Shown here piece after piece: positions 44,643 through 53,508 of a stretch of DNA of 64,000 nucleotides (within the stretch, counting starts at the first letter, position 1; each line of letters starts with the position of its first letter). A program made the position numbers and the translations under genes. The stretch lies in assembly GCA_039820405.1 (NCBI GenBank), contig JBCBQC010000012.1, positions 1 to 64,000 on the forward strand, read 5' to 3'. Origin of the DNA: CALLVY01 sp937899855 (GTDB taxonomy: Bacteria; Bacteroidota; Bacteroidia; Chitinophagales; Saprospiraceae). Below the pieces are notes generated by a model. The model saw nothing but the letters and a program-made list of their open reading frames with translations. It was not told the origin of the DNA and did not search any database.

Positions 44643-45762
44643 AGTGCCGCAAAATATCCAGCAGCAGGTCGAGTTGGACGTGTTGCTTGATCAATTCATT
44701 GGCGCGTTCGACCTTCCAGGGGGTGGCGGTGTTGATCTTTACTTCGATCTTATCGATCTTGGTGTAGGCACCGAGGGTATCGTAGCTGGTGGAGATGACG
44801 GGAATCTCGTGCTTCATCAAGTAATCCATGTGGATGTCGTAGCTCTCCAGGGGCTTTTCGAGCAGGTCTTCTTCGGTGAGGATGACGCCCGAAAGGGGAA
44901 CCTTGGTCCAGCGTTTGCGCTCACTGAGGGCTTCGATCTGGCGCAGCACTTCGCCCGCCCGTTTGTAACTCACCAGCAGCAGCAGATTACAGGGGTTTTT
45001 CCGGCGCCGGATGGCGTCGATGAGCGAACCCGGAATGATGGCTTCCACCCGGTTTTTAAAGCCTTGGGGGTTGACGACGAAGCGGCCCTTGACGGCCTCC
45101 GAGATGGTCTGCATAATGGGATTGGAGAGGGACTTATCGAAGGGCACGAGTCCGAGCAGGGGCAAATTGATTTGGTCGAGTCGCTTGGTCAAATAGTATT
45201 TGATCAACTCCATTTTTTCGGGGAGGACCTTATTGACGATGACGCCAATGACGGGCACTTGACTGGCCTTGAAGTAGGACAAACAGAGGTCGAGCCGGTC
45301 GAGCGTATTGCCGATGCCCCCTTCGAGGACGATGACTACTTTGGCCCCCAAAATTTTGGCAACCTGGGCGTTGGACAAACCGACGATACTGCCTACGGCG
45401 GGGTGTCCGGTTCCTTCGTACACGATGGCGTCGCAGCGGTGTTCGAGGATGCGTTTGGCGGCGAGGATACGTTCTTTAAAGCGGAATTGCTCGGGGTTAT
45501 CCAGGAAGGCCCGCGTCACTCCCCGGCCGATGGTGGCGGGGCTGTGGATTTCGGCGGCCAGTTCGAAACCCATGATTTTGGAAAAGAGTACCGCATCCTT
45601 ATCGACCGACATTTTCTTGATTTTGACCAGTTGCTGGCCCATGGGTTTGCAGTAGCCCAGGTTTTCGAGTCCGGCGGCCTTGAGGGCGGCTACGAGACCG
45701 AGGGTGGAGGTGGTTTTACCGACGTGCTGTCCGGTAGCGGCGATGTAGATGCTTTGATACAT
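44641..45762 (-). CDS. BioD-like P-loop ATPase with DRTGG domain
   Basis: 373 residues from the ATG at 45762. The N-terminal dethiobiotin-synthetase-like fold (AAA_26) has the P-loop ATGQHVGKTT (about 9-18), a VYEGTGHPAVGSIVGLSNA stretch and an IGVIVNKVLPEK segment. The C-terminal part (about 220-340) resembles the DRTGG regulatory domain, with LSGVILTEED and PVISTSYDT. This pair is found as the N-terminal half of long phosphotransacetylases and as stand-alone proteins. No Pta catalytic domain is encoded here, so a ligand-sensing or regulatory role is more likely than biotin synthesis. Its stop overlaps the inverted-repeat element. Confidence 0.75.
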   Translation of the reverse strand: MYQSIYIAATGQHVGKTTSTLGLVAALKAAGLENLGYCKPMGQQLVKIKKMSVDKDAVLFSKIMGFELAAEIHSPATIGRGVTRAFLDNPEQFRFKERILAAKRILEHRCDAIVYEGTGHPAVGSIVGLSNAQVAKILGAKVVIVLEGGIGNTLDRLDLCLSYFKASQVPVIGVIVNKVLPEKMELIKYYLTKRLDQINLPLLGLVPFDKSLSNPIMQTISEAVKGRFVVNPQGFKNRVEAIIPGSLIDAIRRRKNPCNLLLLVSYKRAGEVLRQIEALSERKRWTKVPLSGVILTEEDLLEKPLESYDIHMDYLMKHEIPVISTSYDTLGAYTKIDKIEVKINTATPWKVERANELIKQHVQLDLLLDILRH

Positions 45763-45790
45763 AGGCGTTTGGATTGGACCCGGAAGATAC

Positions 45791-45820
45791 AAAAAAACAG
45801 CAGTTCCAAAGAACTGCTGT
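45791..45820 (-). terminator. Intrinsic terminator of the Hsp20 gene cluster
   Basis: A perfect ten-base-pair stem ACAGCAGTTC/GAACTGCTGT (45797-45806, 45811-45820) with a four-base loop is followed on the minus strand by a T run (45797-45791). It lies 43 bases after the hsp20 stop. Confidence 0.88.
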
Positions 45821-45863
45821 CGACTAAACCAAATTACCAGTTGATCGGTCGGGGCTCCTAAGC

Positions 45864-46292
45864 CTAGGCGACCGGAATGTCTTGGCGGAAGGTCTGTTGT
45901 CCTTCCAGCTTGGGGAGTTGGACGAGGAGGGTGCCGTTTTCGTAACTGGCGTTGATGTGCTCCAGGTCGATTTTTTCATTGAGTTCAAACTGGCGTTCGA
46001 AGGCCTCGGCGTGGAACTCACGTCGTTTCCAGGTGCCTGGCTCCTCGGTCGCTTCGGGAGTAGGGGCGGAGATGGTCAGGATGCGGTCGCGGAGGGCCAG
46101 TTGGAAGTCCTCGTTTTTGCGTCCGGGGGCAAAGAGGTACAGCTCGTAGCGGTCGTCCAGTTCGCGGACATTGACGGGGGGGAGCGGTGCCGTAGTGCCC
46201 TGGGTCCACCGGCGGTATTTCTCCGCCCGGCGGCGGCGGCGGTGCGCGTGCTGCGCTTGCCACTTTTCATAAGATGCTGATCGGTAACACAT
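45864..46292 (-). CDS. Hsp20/alpha-crystallin small heat shock protein
   Basis: 142 residues. The basic N-terminal arm (HAHRRRRRAEKYRR) is followed by an alpha-crystallin domain (about 40-135) with the conserved ASYENGTLLVQLPK (the A-x-x-x-N-G-x-L signature) and a short C-terminal IPV, the I-x-I/V-like anchor used for oligomer assembly. It should hold unfolding proteins without ATP. It is the last gene of a minus-strand row with an ECF sigma factor and two membrane proteins, which suggests control by an envelope or heat stress regulon. Confidence 0.88.
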   Translation of the reverse strand: MCYRSASYEKWQAQHAHRRRRRAEKYRRWTQGTTAPLPPVNVRELDDRYELYLFAPGRKNEDFQLALRDRILTISAPTPEATEEPGTWKRREFHAEAFERQFELNEKIDLEHINASYENGTLLVQLPKLEGQQTFRQDIPVA

Positions 46293-46350
46293 AAGTTTGT
46301 AATTTTTCGATGGTGAAATGGGGGAGGGCCGGGCCCTCCTCGGATTGAAC

Positions 46351-46620
46351 TTAGCGGATTACGATGATGCGGTTCCGCGTTGCGTATTGGGGGTACTCGT
46401 AGGGCGAGGACTCAAAAAGCGGCTCGGCCCGGTACGCGTTCGTCTCGTAGTGGGGCTCCCCGTGGCGTCGGGAGGAAAAAGCGTATCTCAGCTTGCGAAC
46501 CACGAAGTAGACGATGCTCATGATGGCCCCAATGGCCAGTGCCAACAAGAAGACTTTCGCCACAAAAAACAGGACGATCATCAAAAAGGAGAAGGCAAAA
46601 AAGAACCTAAAAGCTCGCAT
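46351..46620 (-). CDS. Small membrane protein of the ECF/Hsp20 cluster
   Basis: 89 residues. Two close hydrophobic helices (about 5-22 and 24-42) are followed by a basic patch (VRKLRYAFSSRRHGE) and a Tyr/Pro-rich tail (EYPQYATRN), so most of the tail is expected on the cytoplasmic side. No known domain. It lies 58 bases upstream of hsp20 and 181 after the next membrane protein gene. Confidence 0.6.
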   Translation of the reverse strand: MRAFRFFFAFSFLMIVLFFVAKVFLLALAIGAIMSIVYFVVRKLRYAFSSRRHGEPHYETNAYRAEPLFESSPYEYPQYATRNRIIVIR

Positions 46621-46801
46621 GATACTATATTTTTAAAGTGATAAATTGCAGTGGTGACCCTCGCTGCGGGGCCCTCATTTTTGTCTTACATTTAGGAAGA
46701 CGGGCGCGGCGCGGTTTTACTTTAAAAAAATGCGATTTTTTTTAGGAAAAATGTAAGGTGGGAGCCTAAGTAATTGATTTTGAATAGATTGGAGGTGGTA
46801 T

Positions 46802-47146
46802 TTACTGTCGTTTGCAATATTCTTTCCAGCGGTTTTTGAAGTGGGTGCGTTCTTCTTCGCTCATATTCATCCACTTTTCTTTCCAGTAGCGCCCCCGTCC
46901 CCGGTGGCGTCCGCCACCACCGAAGGCGCGCCAGCGAAAGCCACCGACCAGCAAGCGGAGTAGGACGAATAATGCCACGGCTTGCCAGAAGGAAATGGAG
47001 CGGACTCCGATGAGGTGGGGTAGGGTATAATTCCACAAAAACATGATGAGGCCACCGACGGCGGCTAGAAAAAGGGCGGCCATTGAGAGCATCACCATCA
47101 CCTTGAGGGGGCGGATTTTTTTGCGAAAAATTGGGATGCGATTCAT
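46802..47146 (-). CDS. Membrane protein next to ECF sigma factor
   Basis: 114 residues. Two transmembrane helices (about 15-38 and 50-68), then a Gly/Arg-rich linker (FGGGGRHRGRGRYWKEKW) and a helical tail (MNMSEEERTHFKNRWKEYCKRQ). The tail resembles short Spy/LTXXQ-like helices and could be the part that senses or contacts another protein. It is the first gene after the ECF sigma gene (65 bases). An anti-sigma role is possible from position, but no zinc anti-sigma motif is present. Confidence 0.6.
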   Translation of the reverse strand: MNRIPIFRKKIRPLKVMVMLSMAALFLAAVGGLIMFLWNYTLPHLIGVRSISFWQAVALFVLLRLLVGGFRWRAFGGGGRHRGRGRYWKEKWMNMSEEERTHFKNRWKEYCKRQ

Positions 47147-47211
47147 GCAAAACGTCGTTTAAGTGCCTTTAAAGGATAAAATTACAAAAAAGCGGGCTAC
47201 GTCGCTCGTTT

Positions 47212-47769
47212 TCACTCGTAGTCCATAAATTCTTCGTACAGGCCCTGCAGCCGGTTGCGGAGGTGCCGTACGGCGTAGCGCTTGCGCGAAATTAAGGTCT
47301 TGATGTTCTCCCCGGTGCGATCGGCGATTTCCTGGAAGGTTTGGTCTTCCAGTTCATTCCACACAAAAACTTCGCGCTGCTTTTCGGGGAGTTCGTCGAG
47401 GGCCTCAAAGAGGGCTTCCCAGAACATCTCCTTGAGATTTTCTGCCTCGGGGCTGGGAAAATCGGACCAGAGAATTTCGCTGAGGTGGTCTTCGCCGTCT
47501 TCGTTTTCGTAGGAAAGGTCTTCCAGCAATAGGGGCTGCTGCTTGCGGTAGCTGTCGGTCACCCGGTTGCGGGCCACCCGAAACAACCAACCAGAGATTT
47601 GTTCGATCGAATCGAGGTCGACCACGCGGCTGAGTTGGTACCAAACTTCTTGAAGAATATCTTCGGCTTCCGCATTGGAAGGCACCCGGTTCCGAATAAA
47701 GCGAAACAGGCGCTGGCCGTAATCTTGTACCACCCCGGTGACGGTATTTCTTTTTCTCGTTTCAGTCAT
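47212..47769 (-). CDS. ECF-type RNA polymerase sigma factor
   Basis: 185 residues from the ATG at 47769; a longer start would add a basic, non-conserved N-terminus. Region 2 covers about 15-85 (LFRFIRNRVPSNAEAEDILQEVWYQL, ISGWLFRVARNRVTDSYRK). Region 4 covers about 125-175 (LPEKQREVFVWNELEDQTFQEIADRTGENIKTLISRKRYAVRHLR). It directs polymerase to stress promoters. No classical zinc anti-sigma gene follows; the next genes are two membrane proteins and Hsp20. A GGACC/GGTCC dyad sits just before the start codon (about 47776-47789). Confidence 0.9.
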   Translation of the reverse strand: MTETRKRNTVTGVVQDYGQRLFRFIRNRVPSNAEAEDILQEVWYQLSRVVDLDSIEQISGWLFRVARNRVTDSYRKQQPLLLEDLSYENEDGEDHLSEILWSDFPSPEAENLKEMFWEALFEALDELPEKQREVFVWNELEDQTFQEIADRTGENIKTLISRKRYAVRHLRNRLQGLYEEFMDYE

Positions 47770-47901
47770 GAATGCGGACCTTGGGGTCCTCTTTTGACGG
47801 GGAAGACGAACGAAGCGTAATTTTACTTTAAATTTTGACTTTTTTTGTGTTTTCCTCCCAAAACTTTCTCTACCTTCCCCCGGCAACCAAGCCCATCTAC
47901 C

Positions 47902-49065
47902 ATGTTTTTACCCCTCCGCCCCACCATTTCCAGCCCGCTGCTTTTTGCCCTGCTGATGGCTGCCTCCGCCCTCTCCGCCCAGGTACTACCCGAAGCCGCT
48001 GCGCCCACCGAGGCTACCACTCGCGTACTGCGGGTCGGGGTCGTCGGGCTGGTCCATACCCACGTCCACTGGATCCTGGGGCGAGAGCAACGGGGCGACA
48101 TCGAGATCGTCGGCATCGTGGAGCCCAACCTGGACCTGGCCCGCCGCTACAGCGAACAGCACGGGTATTCCATGGACATCGTATTCCCCAGCATCGAAGC
48201 CATGGTCGCGGCTACCCAGCCCGAAGCCGTCACGGCCTTCAATACCATCTACGACCACCTCGCTGTGGTCGAGTACTGTGCGCCACGGGGCATTCACGTC
48301 ATGGTCGAAAAACCCCTGGCCGTCAGCTGGGAGCACGCCCAACAAATGCTTGCTCTGGCTCGCCAGCACAACATCCACCTGCTCACCAATTACGAGACCT
48401 CCTGGTACCCCAGCCATTACGAAGCTTACCGCCTGCTCCACGAAGAAAAGGCCATCGGTCCGCTCCGCCGCCTGCTGTTTCACACGGGTCATCCCGGGCC
48501 AATCGAGATTGGCTGCAATCCCGAATTCCTGGAATGGCTCACCGATCCCGTCCGCAATGGCGGTGGTGCCCTGCCCGATTTTGGCTGCTACGGCGCCAAC
48601 CTCAGTACCTGGCTACTGGGAGGGCAAAAGCCCCTGCGGGTAGCCTGCATCACCCAGCAGATCAAGCCCGATTTGTACCCCCAGGTGGAAGACGAGGCCA
48701 CCATCATCCTTACCTATCCCGAGACGCAGGTCATCATCCAGGCCTCCTGGAACTGGTCCCACAATCGGAAGGAGACGGAGTTGTACGGTACGGGGGGCTA
48801 TGTGATCTGCGAGGATGCGACGTCCATGCGCGTATTTCGCGGTGGCGAAGGGGAGGTGGAGTGGAAAAAGGCTCCCGCACTGCGTCGGGGCTGGGACGAT
48901 CCCTTTGCGCTTTTACAAAAGGTGGTACACACGGCTTATCCCTTGCCGGCTTACGCCCCATCGAGTCTGGAGAACAACCTGATCGTTTCCAAAATCCTGG
49001 CCCTGGCCAAACGCTCGGCCCGGGAAGGACGGGTGATTAGTTGGGGGGAATGGAGCGAGGAATAG
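47902..49065 (+). CDS. Exported Gfo/Idh/MocA-family oxidoreductase
   Basis: 387 residues from the ATG at 47902, giving a signal peptide ending SALSAQ. The N-terminal Rossmann domain begins VLRVGVVGLVHTHVHWIL, a variant of the dinucleotide loop. EKP at about 152-154 (MVEKPLAVSW) carries the conserved Lys of the family, and a YPSHYEAYR segment follows. Family members reduce or oxidise sugars and cyclitols with NAD(P). An exported member is unusual, since the cofactor would have to come with the protein, as in Tat-exported glucose-fructose oxidoreductase; no twin-Arg is visible here. TACCTTCC (47871-47878) with TTTG 22 bases upstream is a weak promoter. Confidence 0.82.
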   Translation: MFLPLRPTISSPLLFALLMAASALSAQVLPEAAAPTEATTRVLRVGVVGLVHTHVHWILGREQRGDIEIVGIVEPNLDLARRYSEQHGYSMDIVFPSIEAMVAATQPEAVTAFNTIYDHLAVVEYCAPRGIHVMVEKPLAVSWEHAQQMLALARQHNIHLLTNYETSWYPSHYEAYRLLHEEKAIGPLRRLLFHTGHPGPIEIGCNPEFLEWLTDPVRNGGGALPDFGCYGANLSTWLLGGQKPLRVACITQQIKPDLYPQVEDEATIILTYPETQVIIQASWNWSHNRKETELYGTGGYVICEDATSMRVFRGGEGEVEWKKAPALRRGWDDPFALLQKVVHTAYPLPAYAPSSLENNLIVSKILALAKRSAREGRVISWGEWSEE

Positions 49066-49120
49066 GCAATTTGGCTTATATTGAGCGCTCGGATTTCAAA
49101 TTGGTAAAAATCATTGTGGC

Positions 49121-49669
49121 ATGTCAAATTCTATTTTGGACAACCGGCACGAATTGTTTCAGAGCGTTGGGACGGCCATTGCTTTGATCATCAGTATCCT
49201 GGCCCTGCTGGTTTCGCTTTACGAAGCCAACCTACTCAGGTCTCAGCAGCGGGCTACGGTGTGGCCTTACCTCAAGGTCAGCAGCAGTTTCAGTGGAAAG
49301 GGATACAGTGTAATCGCGGTCAATAACGGTATTGGCCCGGCCCGGATTCGCTCGCTGGAGGTCCGCTATCGGGGGGAACCGGTGGAGTCTTTTATGGACC
49401 TGCTGGGGCGGATCAAACCCGACCACGTCATTGGCTACGGTCGTTTGCGCTTCAGTTCGCTCAACAACACCGTCTTGCGGGCGGGGGAGGAGCGGGTAAT
49501 TTTTAATATGCCCTGGGATGAGGAGACTCGGGAAATGGCCAAGTCGATGCAGTACATGACGGTGCGCGCCAATTATTGCTCGGTGATGGAGGACTGCTGG
49601 ATTTTCGACTCTACTCAAAAGGATGTGTTGCCGGGGACCTTTGATGCGGATTTGGAGTTTGCGGAGTGA
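49121..49669 (+). CDS. Hypothetical membrane-anchored protein
   Basis: 182 residues. One transmembrane helix near the N-terminus (about 15-36, VGTAIALIISILALLVSLYEA) is followed by a predicted beta-rich globular part with SVIAVNNGIGPARIRSLEVRYRG and a late pair of Cys (NYCSVMEDCW). The NNGIGPA strand pattern occurs in several single-helix bacterial proteins of unknown role. It begins 55 bases after the oxidoreductase gene and may be cotranscribed. Function unknown. Confidence 0.6.
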   Translation: MSNSILDNRHELFQSVGTAIALIISILALLVSLYEANLLRSQQRATVWPYLKVSSSFSGKGYSVIAVNNGIGPARIRSLEVRYRGEPVESFMDLLGRIKPDHVIGYGRLRFSSLNNTVLRAGEERVIFNMPWDEETREMAKSMQYMTVRANYCSVMEDCWIFDSTQKDVLPGTFDADLEFAE

Positions 49670-49698
49670 GGGGATTTTCCCCCTTGGAATGTCCGGGA

Positions 49699-49718
49699 GA
49701 AAGCCCGCTGGGGCTTTC
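49699..49718 (+). terminator. Terminator-like hairpin
   Basis: GAAAGCCC/GGGCTTTC (8 base pairs) around GCTG, followed by AATTGTTAC. The T tract is poor, so efficiency is doubtful. Confidence 0.4.
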
Positions 49719-49806
49719 AATTGTTACGGATAAGTGTTAAATTAAGGGGGCTTGGATTTTTATCCGCATGGCTACGCGATAGCGGCCTCAATTGACCACA
49801 ACATCT

Positions 49807-50538
49807 ATGAACGAAAACACGATCAGCCTCAATAAGTACATCAGCAGCACTGGGATTTGCTCGCGCCGGGAGGCCGATCGCTGGATCGAAGCGGGGCGGG
49901 TCAAACTCAATGGTGTTTTGGCCAAGAAAGGCAATCGGGTGGGGGAGGACGACCTCGTCACGCTCGACGATGAGCCCCTCGGCAGCAAGCCCGCTACCGT
50001 TTACCTAGCCCTCCACAAACCCGAAGGCATCACCTGCACCACCGATCGCCGCGACCCCACCAATATCATTGACTTTGTGGGACACCCCCAACGCATATTT
50101 CCCGTCGGCCGACTCGACAAGGCCTCCTCTGGCCTGATCTTTTTGACCAACGACGGCGACATCGTCAACGAGATTCTTCGGGAAGAAAATTACCACGAAA
50201 AGGAGTACATCGTTCAGGTCAACCGCCCGGTCAGCAACAACTTCGTCCGTTCGATGAGCCAGGGCGTCCCCATCCTCGGTACCGTGACCCAAAAATGCCT
50301 GGTCGAAAAGCGCTCCAAATTCGTTTTTCGCATCGTACTTACCCAGGGGCTCAACCGGCAAATCCGCCGGATGTGTGAATATTTCAACTACCGCGTCGTT
50401 GCCCTCAAAAGGGTACGCATCATGAACGTTTGGCTCGACGAGATCCGCCCCGGAAAGTGGCGATCGCTGACAAAAGACGAGCTGCGGGAACTGCGCAGCA
50501 CCATCCAGCGTAGTAAGGGGAATACTTCACGACACTAA
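49807..50538 (+). CDS. rluF: RluF-type 23S rRNA pseudouridine synthase
   Basis: 243 residues from the ATG at 49807; a TTG at 49792 is a less likely start. The S4 RNA-binding domain covers about 3-50 (ISLNKYISSTGICSRREADRWI). The RsuA/RluB-E-F catalytic domain has the nucleophile Asp near 103 in VGRLDKASSGLIFLTNDGD and ends with GLNRQIRRMCEYF. These motifs, with the LHKPEGITCTTDRRDPTNI start, match RluF, which converts U2604 of 23S rRNA. The methyltransferase gene follows after ten bases. Confidence 0.87.
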   Translation: MNENTISLNKYISSTGICSRREADRWIEAGRVKLNGVLAKKGNRVGEDDLVTLDDEPLGSKPATVYLALHKPEGITCTTDRRDPTNIIDFVGHPQRIFPVGRLDKASSGLIFLTNDGDIVNEILREENYHEKEYIVQVNRPVSNNFVRSMSQGVPILGTVTQKCLVEKRSKFVFRIVLTQGLNRQIRRMCEYFNYRVVALKRVRIMNVWLDEIRPGKWRSLTKDELRELRSTIQRSKGNTSRH

Positions 50539-50548
50539 AAACCACGGC

Positions 50549-51337
50549 ATGGACTACCTAAAACTCAATCGCGATTCCTGGAACCAGCGAACGGCGGTGC
50601 ACGTAGATTCGGAATTTTATGACAACGAAAGCTTTTTGAACGGGCGCAATTCGCTGCAAGATATTGAAATGGCCCTCCTGGGCGACCTGCGGGGAAAAAC
50701 CGCCCTCCACCTCCAGTGCCACTTTGGCCAGGATACCATCTCCCTGGCCCGCCTGGGCGCCAAAGCCACCGGGATGGACTTCTCCGATCGCGCCATCGCC
50801 CAGGCTCGCCAATTGGCCAGTGCCACCCAGAGCTCCGCCCGCTTTATCCAATCCGATGTGTACCAATTACCGGAGCAGCTCGATGAGCAATTCGATCTCG
50901 TATTTACCTCCTACGGGGTGATTGGTTGGCTGCCCGACATCCGCCGCTGGGCCGAAGTGGTCGCCCGCTACGTCAAACCCGGTGGCCGCTTTGTTTTTGT
51001 TGAGTTTCACCCCGTCATCTGGATGTACGACGATGACTTCAAACAGGTGGCTTACCGTTACTTCAATTCGACACCCATCGTCGAAGAGGCCGAGGGAACC
51101 TACACCGATCGCGGGGCGGAGATTGCGGGGACGACGGTGTCCTGGAACCACGGTTTGGCTGAGGTACTCAACAGTTTGATCGGGGCGGGGCTACGGGTGG
51201 AAGACGTTCGGGAATACGATTATTCTCCCTACGATTGTTTTTCCCATACCGTCGAATTTGCTCCCGGTAAATTCCGGATCGCTCATTTTGAGGACCGTAT
51301 TCCCATGGTTTATTCGGTGGTCGCCACCAAGGCTTGA
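50549..51337 (+). CDS. Class I SAM-dependent methyltransferase
   Basis: 262 residues. Rossmann-type methyltransferase with a SAM motif I variant LHLQCHFGQDTISLARLGAKATGMDFSDRAI (about 52-82) and the acidic FDLVFTSYGVIGWLPDI. The sequence LHLQCHFG is typical of a widely conserved small-molecule methyltransferase group often labelled only as SAM-dependent methyltransferase. Substrate unknown. It lies ten bases after rluF, so it is probably cotranscribed, but it need not modify RNA. Confidence 0.82.
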   Translation: MDYLKLNRDSWNQRTAVHVDSEFYDNESFLNGRNSLQDIEMALLGDLRGKTALHLQCHFGQDTISLARLGAKATGMDFSDRAIAQARQLASATQSSARFIQSDVYQLPEQLDEQFDLVFTSYGVIGWLPDIRRWAEVVARYVKPGGRFVFVEFHPVIWMYDDDFKQVAYRYFNSTPIVEEAEGTYTDRGAEIAGTTVSWNHGLAEVLNSLIGAGLRVEDVREYDYSPYDCFSHTVEFAPGKFRIAHFEDRIPMVYSVVATKA

Positions 51338-51479
51338 CCTAGGCTGTCGGGTGGGGTCAAATGCGGTGATGGATATTTGAAAATAGGTTCATTTATTGCT
51401 ATTTTGTGATTCGCTCCAACCAAAAGGAGAACCTTCCCCAACGCGGGGTGTTTTACTGAAGCCAAAAGCAGTGACTTTA

Positions 51480-52889
51480 ATGACAATAGAACAAATATAC
51501 ACGGGCTGTCTGGCCCAGGGGGCCTACTACCTAGAGAGTGAAGGCGAAGCCGCCATCATCGACCCCCTACGGGAAACCACCCCCTACCTCGACAAGGCCC
51601 GCGATCGGGGTACGCGCATCAAATACATTTTCGAAACCCATTTTCACGCCGATTTTGTCTCGGGGCATCTCGATTTGGCCCAGAAAACGGGTGCGCAGAT
51701 CGTATACGGCCCCCAGGCGGAGACGACCTACGCCAAGCACTCGGCCCGGGATGGGGAAGAATTTCGTTTGGGTAAGCTGACCATTCGCGTGCTGCACACC
51801 CCCGGCCACACCCCCGAAAGTACCACCTACCTGCTGCTCGACGCGGAGGGACGGGAGCACGCCATCTTTACGGGAGACACCCTCTTTATCGGTGATGTGG
51901 GCCGGCCCGACCTGGCCCAAAAATCGGGTAGCCTGACCGTGGAAGACCTGGCCGGTATGCTTTACGACAGTCTGCGGACCAAGATCATGCCCCTATCGGA
52001 TGAAGTAATCGTATACCCCGCGCACGGTGCGGGCTCGGCTTGTGGAAAGAACATGAGCAAAGAAACTTGGGATACTCTGGGACGCCAGAAAGCCACCAAT
52101 TACGCCCTGCGTGCCTCCATGACCAAGGCGGAATTCATTGAGGAGGTAACCAATGGCCTGCTGCCTCCGCCTCAATATTTTGCCAAAAATGCCAAAATCA
52201 ACAAGCAGGGTTACGAAAGCATCGACGTGGTGATGGAGCGGGGAGCCAGAGCGCTCTCCCCCCGGGAGTTCGAACTGGTCGCCAACGAAACCGGCGCCCT
52301 CATCCTCGACGTGCGCGATAAAGCCGCCTTTGTCCGGGGCTTCGTGCCCAATTCGATCTTTATTGGTCTGGACGGAAGCTTTGCTCCCTGGGTGGGCGCC
52401 CTGGTCGTGGACCTGATGCAGCCCATTTTGCTGGTGGCTCCCGAGGGGCGGGAGGAAGAAACCGTCAAGCGTTTGGCTCGGGTGGGCTACGACAATGCCC
52501 TGGGTTACCTCGCTGGTGGCTTTGCAGCCTGGCGGGCGACCGGTGCGGAAGTAGATAGCATCCCGACGATTGACGTCGCGGGTTTCGAGGCAGCTTACTC
52601 AAAGGCGCCGGACATTCCAATTCTGGACGTTCGCAAGCCCGGAGAATGGCGCGCCGAGCACCTGAGTAGTGCCCAACATTTCGCTCTCGATACCCTCAAC
52701 CAAAATATGAGTGCCCTCGATCCCGAACGGGAGTACTATCTGCACTGTCGGAGTGGTTACCGCTCCACTGTGGCCGCTTCCATTCTCAAATCCCGTGGTT
52801 TTGATCGACTGATCAACGTACAAGGTGCCTTTACCGACATCGTTGCTTCTAAGATGCCGACCACCAATTTGGTCTGTGAGGGCAAGTAA
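51480..52889 (+). CDS. Persulfide dioxygenase-like MBL hydrolase fused to two rhodanese domains
   Basis: 469 residues from the ATG at 51480. The metallo-beta-lactamase domain (about 1-250) carries THFHADFVSGH (about 52-62), HTPGHTPES and GDTLFIGDVGRPDL, the signature of ETHE1/Blh-type persulfide dioxygenases. The first rhodanese domain (about 265-355) lacks the active Cys (VAPEGREE at that place). The second (about 370-465) has HCRSGYRS with Cys near 422. The protein should oxidise glutathione persulfide to sulfite and move sulfur through the rhodanese. The first rhodanese probably only binds. It is followed by an ICMT-like gene on the other strand and a free rhodanese gene. Confidence 0.87.
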   Translation: MTIEQIYTGCLAQGAYYLESEGEAAIIDPLRETTPYLDKARDRGTRIKYIFETHFHADFVSGHLDLAQKTGAQIVYGPQAETTYAKHSARDGEEFRLGKLTIRVLHTPGHTPESTTYLLLDAEGREHAIFTGDTLFIGDVGRPDLAQKSGSLTVEDLAGMLYDSLRTKIMPLSDEVIVYPAHGAGSACGKNMSKETWDTLGRQKATNYALRASMTKAEFIEEVTNGLLPPPQYFAKNAKINKQGYESIDVVMERGARALSPREFELVANETGALILDVRDKAAFVRGFVPNSIFIGLDGSFAPWVGALVVDLMQPILLVAPEGREEETVKRLARVGYDNALGYLAGGFAAWRATGAEVDSIPTIDVAGFEAAYSKAPDIPILDVRKPGEWRAEHLSSAQHFALDTLNQNMSALDPEREYYLHCRSGYRSTVAASILKSRGFDRLINVQGAFTDIVASKMPTTNLVCEGK

Positions 52890-52899
52890 GGGGGGGCGT

Positions 52900-53496
52900 T
52901 TAACTGTTGAGGCGGGGAAATGGAAGCAGCATGGGGACCCGTTTTTGGTATTCGCGGTAGCGGTCGCCAAAAGCGGCCAGCAGTTTTGCCTCTTCCCATT
53001 TGGCGCCTACGTAGCTGTAGCCCGTGGTAACCAGGGCCGCGGTGAGTAAAAGTGCGGTCGGGTGGAGGAGGACGCAGCTCCAGGCTACGGTGATGGCTCC
53101 CAAGTAGAGGGGGTGACGCACCACCCCATTCCAGCCCTCCGTATTCAAATCTCCCAAAGCGACTTTACCCTTCGGGTTAGCCAACTGGGCCGTACCGCTA
53201 AATTCCCGCCAATCGTAGCGTTGCATGGCGGCTCGGATCAGGTAGAGGCCAAAGCCAAAACCGAGGCCACCCAGTACCAGATGAGACCAGTGCTGGGGCA
53301 ACAAAATTTGGCCCTCGCCAGTTGAATAAAAGTAGCCGACGGGCAGCAGCATCAAGACCGCTACGCCATTGTAGGCCAAGCGGTAGTAACGCGCGCTGAC
53401 CCAACGTTGCTGCAAATAATGTTTGACCCGGGTACTGGCCAGTAGGCTGTGCAAGCCGTAGTACAGCACCAGGGCAATTGTAAAACACCAGTTCAT
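52900..53496 (-). CDS. NnrU/isoprenylcysteine methyltransferase-like membrane protein
   Basis: 198 residues, about five transmembrane helices. The C-terminal signature VVRHPLYLGAI, then EEAKLLAAFGDRYREYQKRVPMLLP, is that of the ICMT/PEMT/NnrU superfamily. These are membrane methyltransferases or relatives, often of unknown substrate in bacteria. NnrU members occur near nitric oxide reductase genes, which are not seen here. Convergent with the persulfide dioxygenase gene (11 bases) and divergent from the rhodanese gene (12 bases between start codons). Confidence 0.78.
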   Translation of the reverse strand: MNWCFTIALVLYYGLHSLLASTRVKHYLQQRWVSARYYRLAYNGVAVLMLLPVGYFYSTGEGQILLPQHWSHLVLGGLGFGFGLYLIRAAMQRYDWREFSGTAQLANPKGKVALGDLNTEGWNGVVRHPLYLGAITVAWSCVLLHPTALLLTAALVTTGYSYVGAKWEEAKLLAAFGDRYREYQKRVPMLLPFPRLNS

Positions 53497-53508
53497 GCGT
53501 TAAAGCTA

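Noticed and set aside
44392..45861. 489-codon open frame on the + strand over the BioD-like gene
   Set aside because: It reads antisense through a clear P-loop ATPase and through the inverted-repeat element. Its protein has no recognisable motif.
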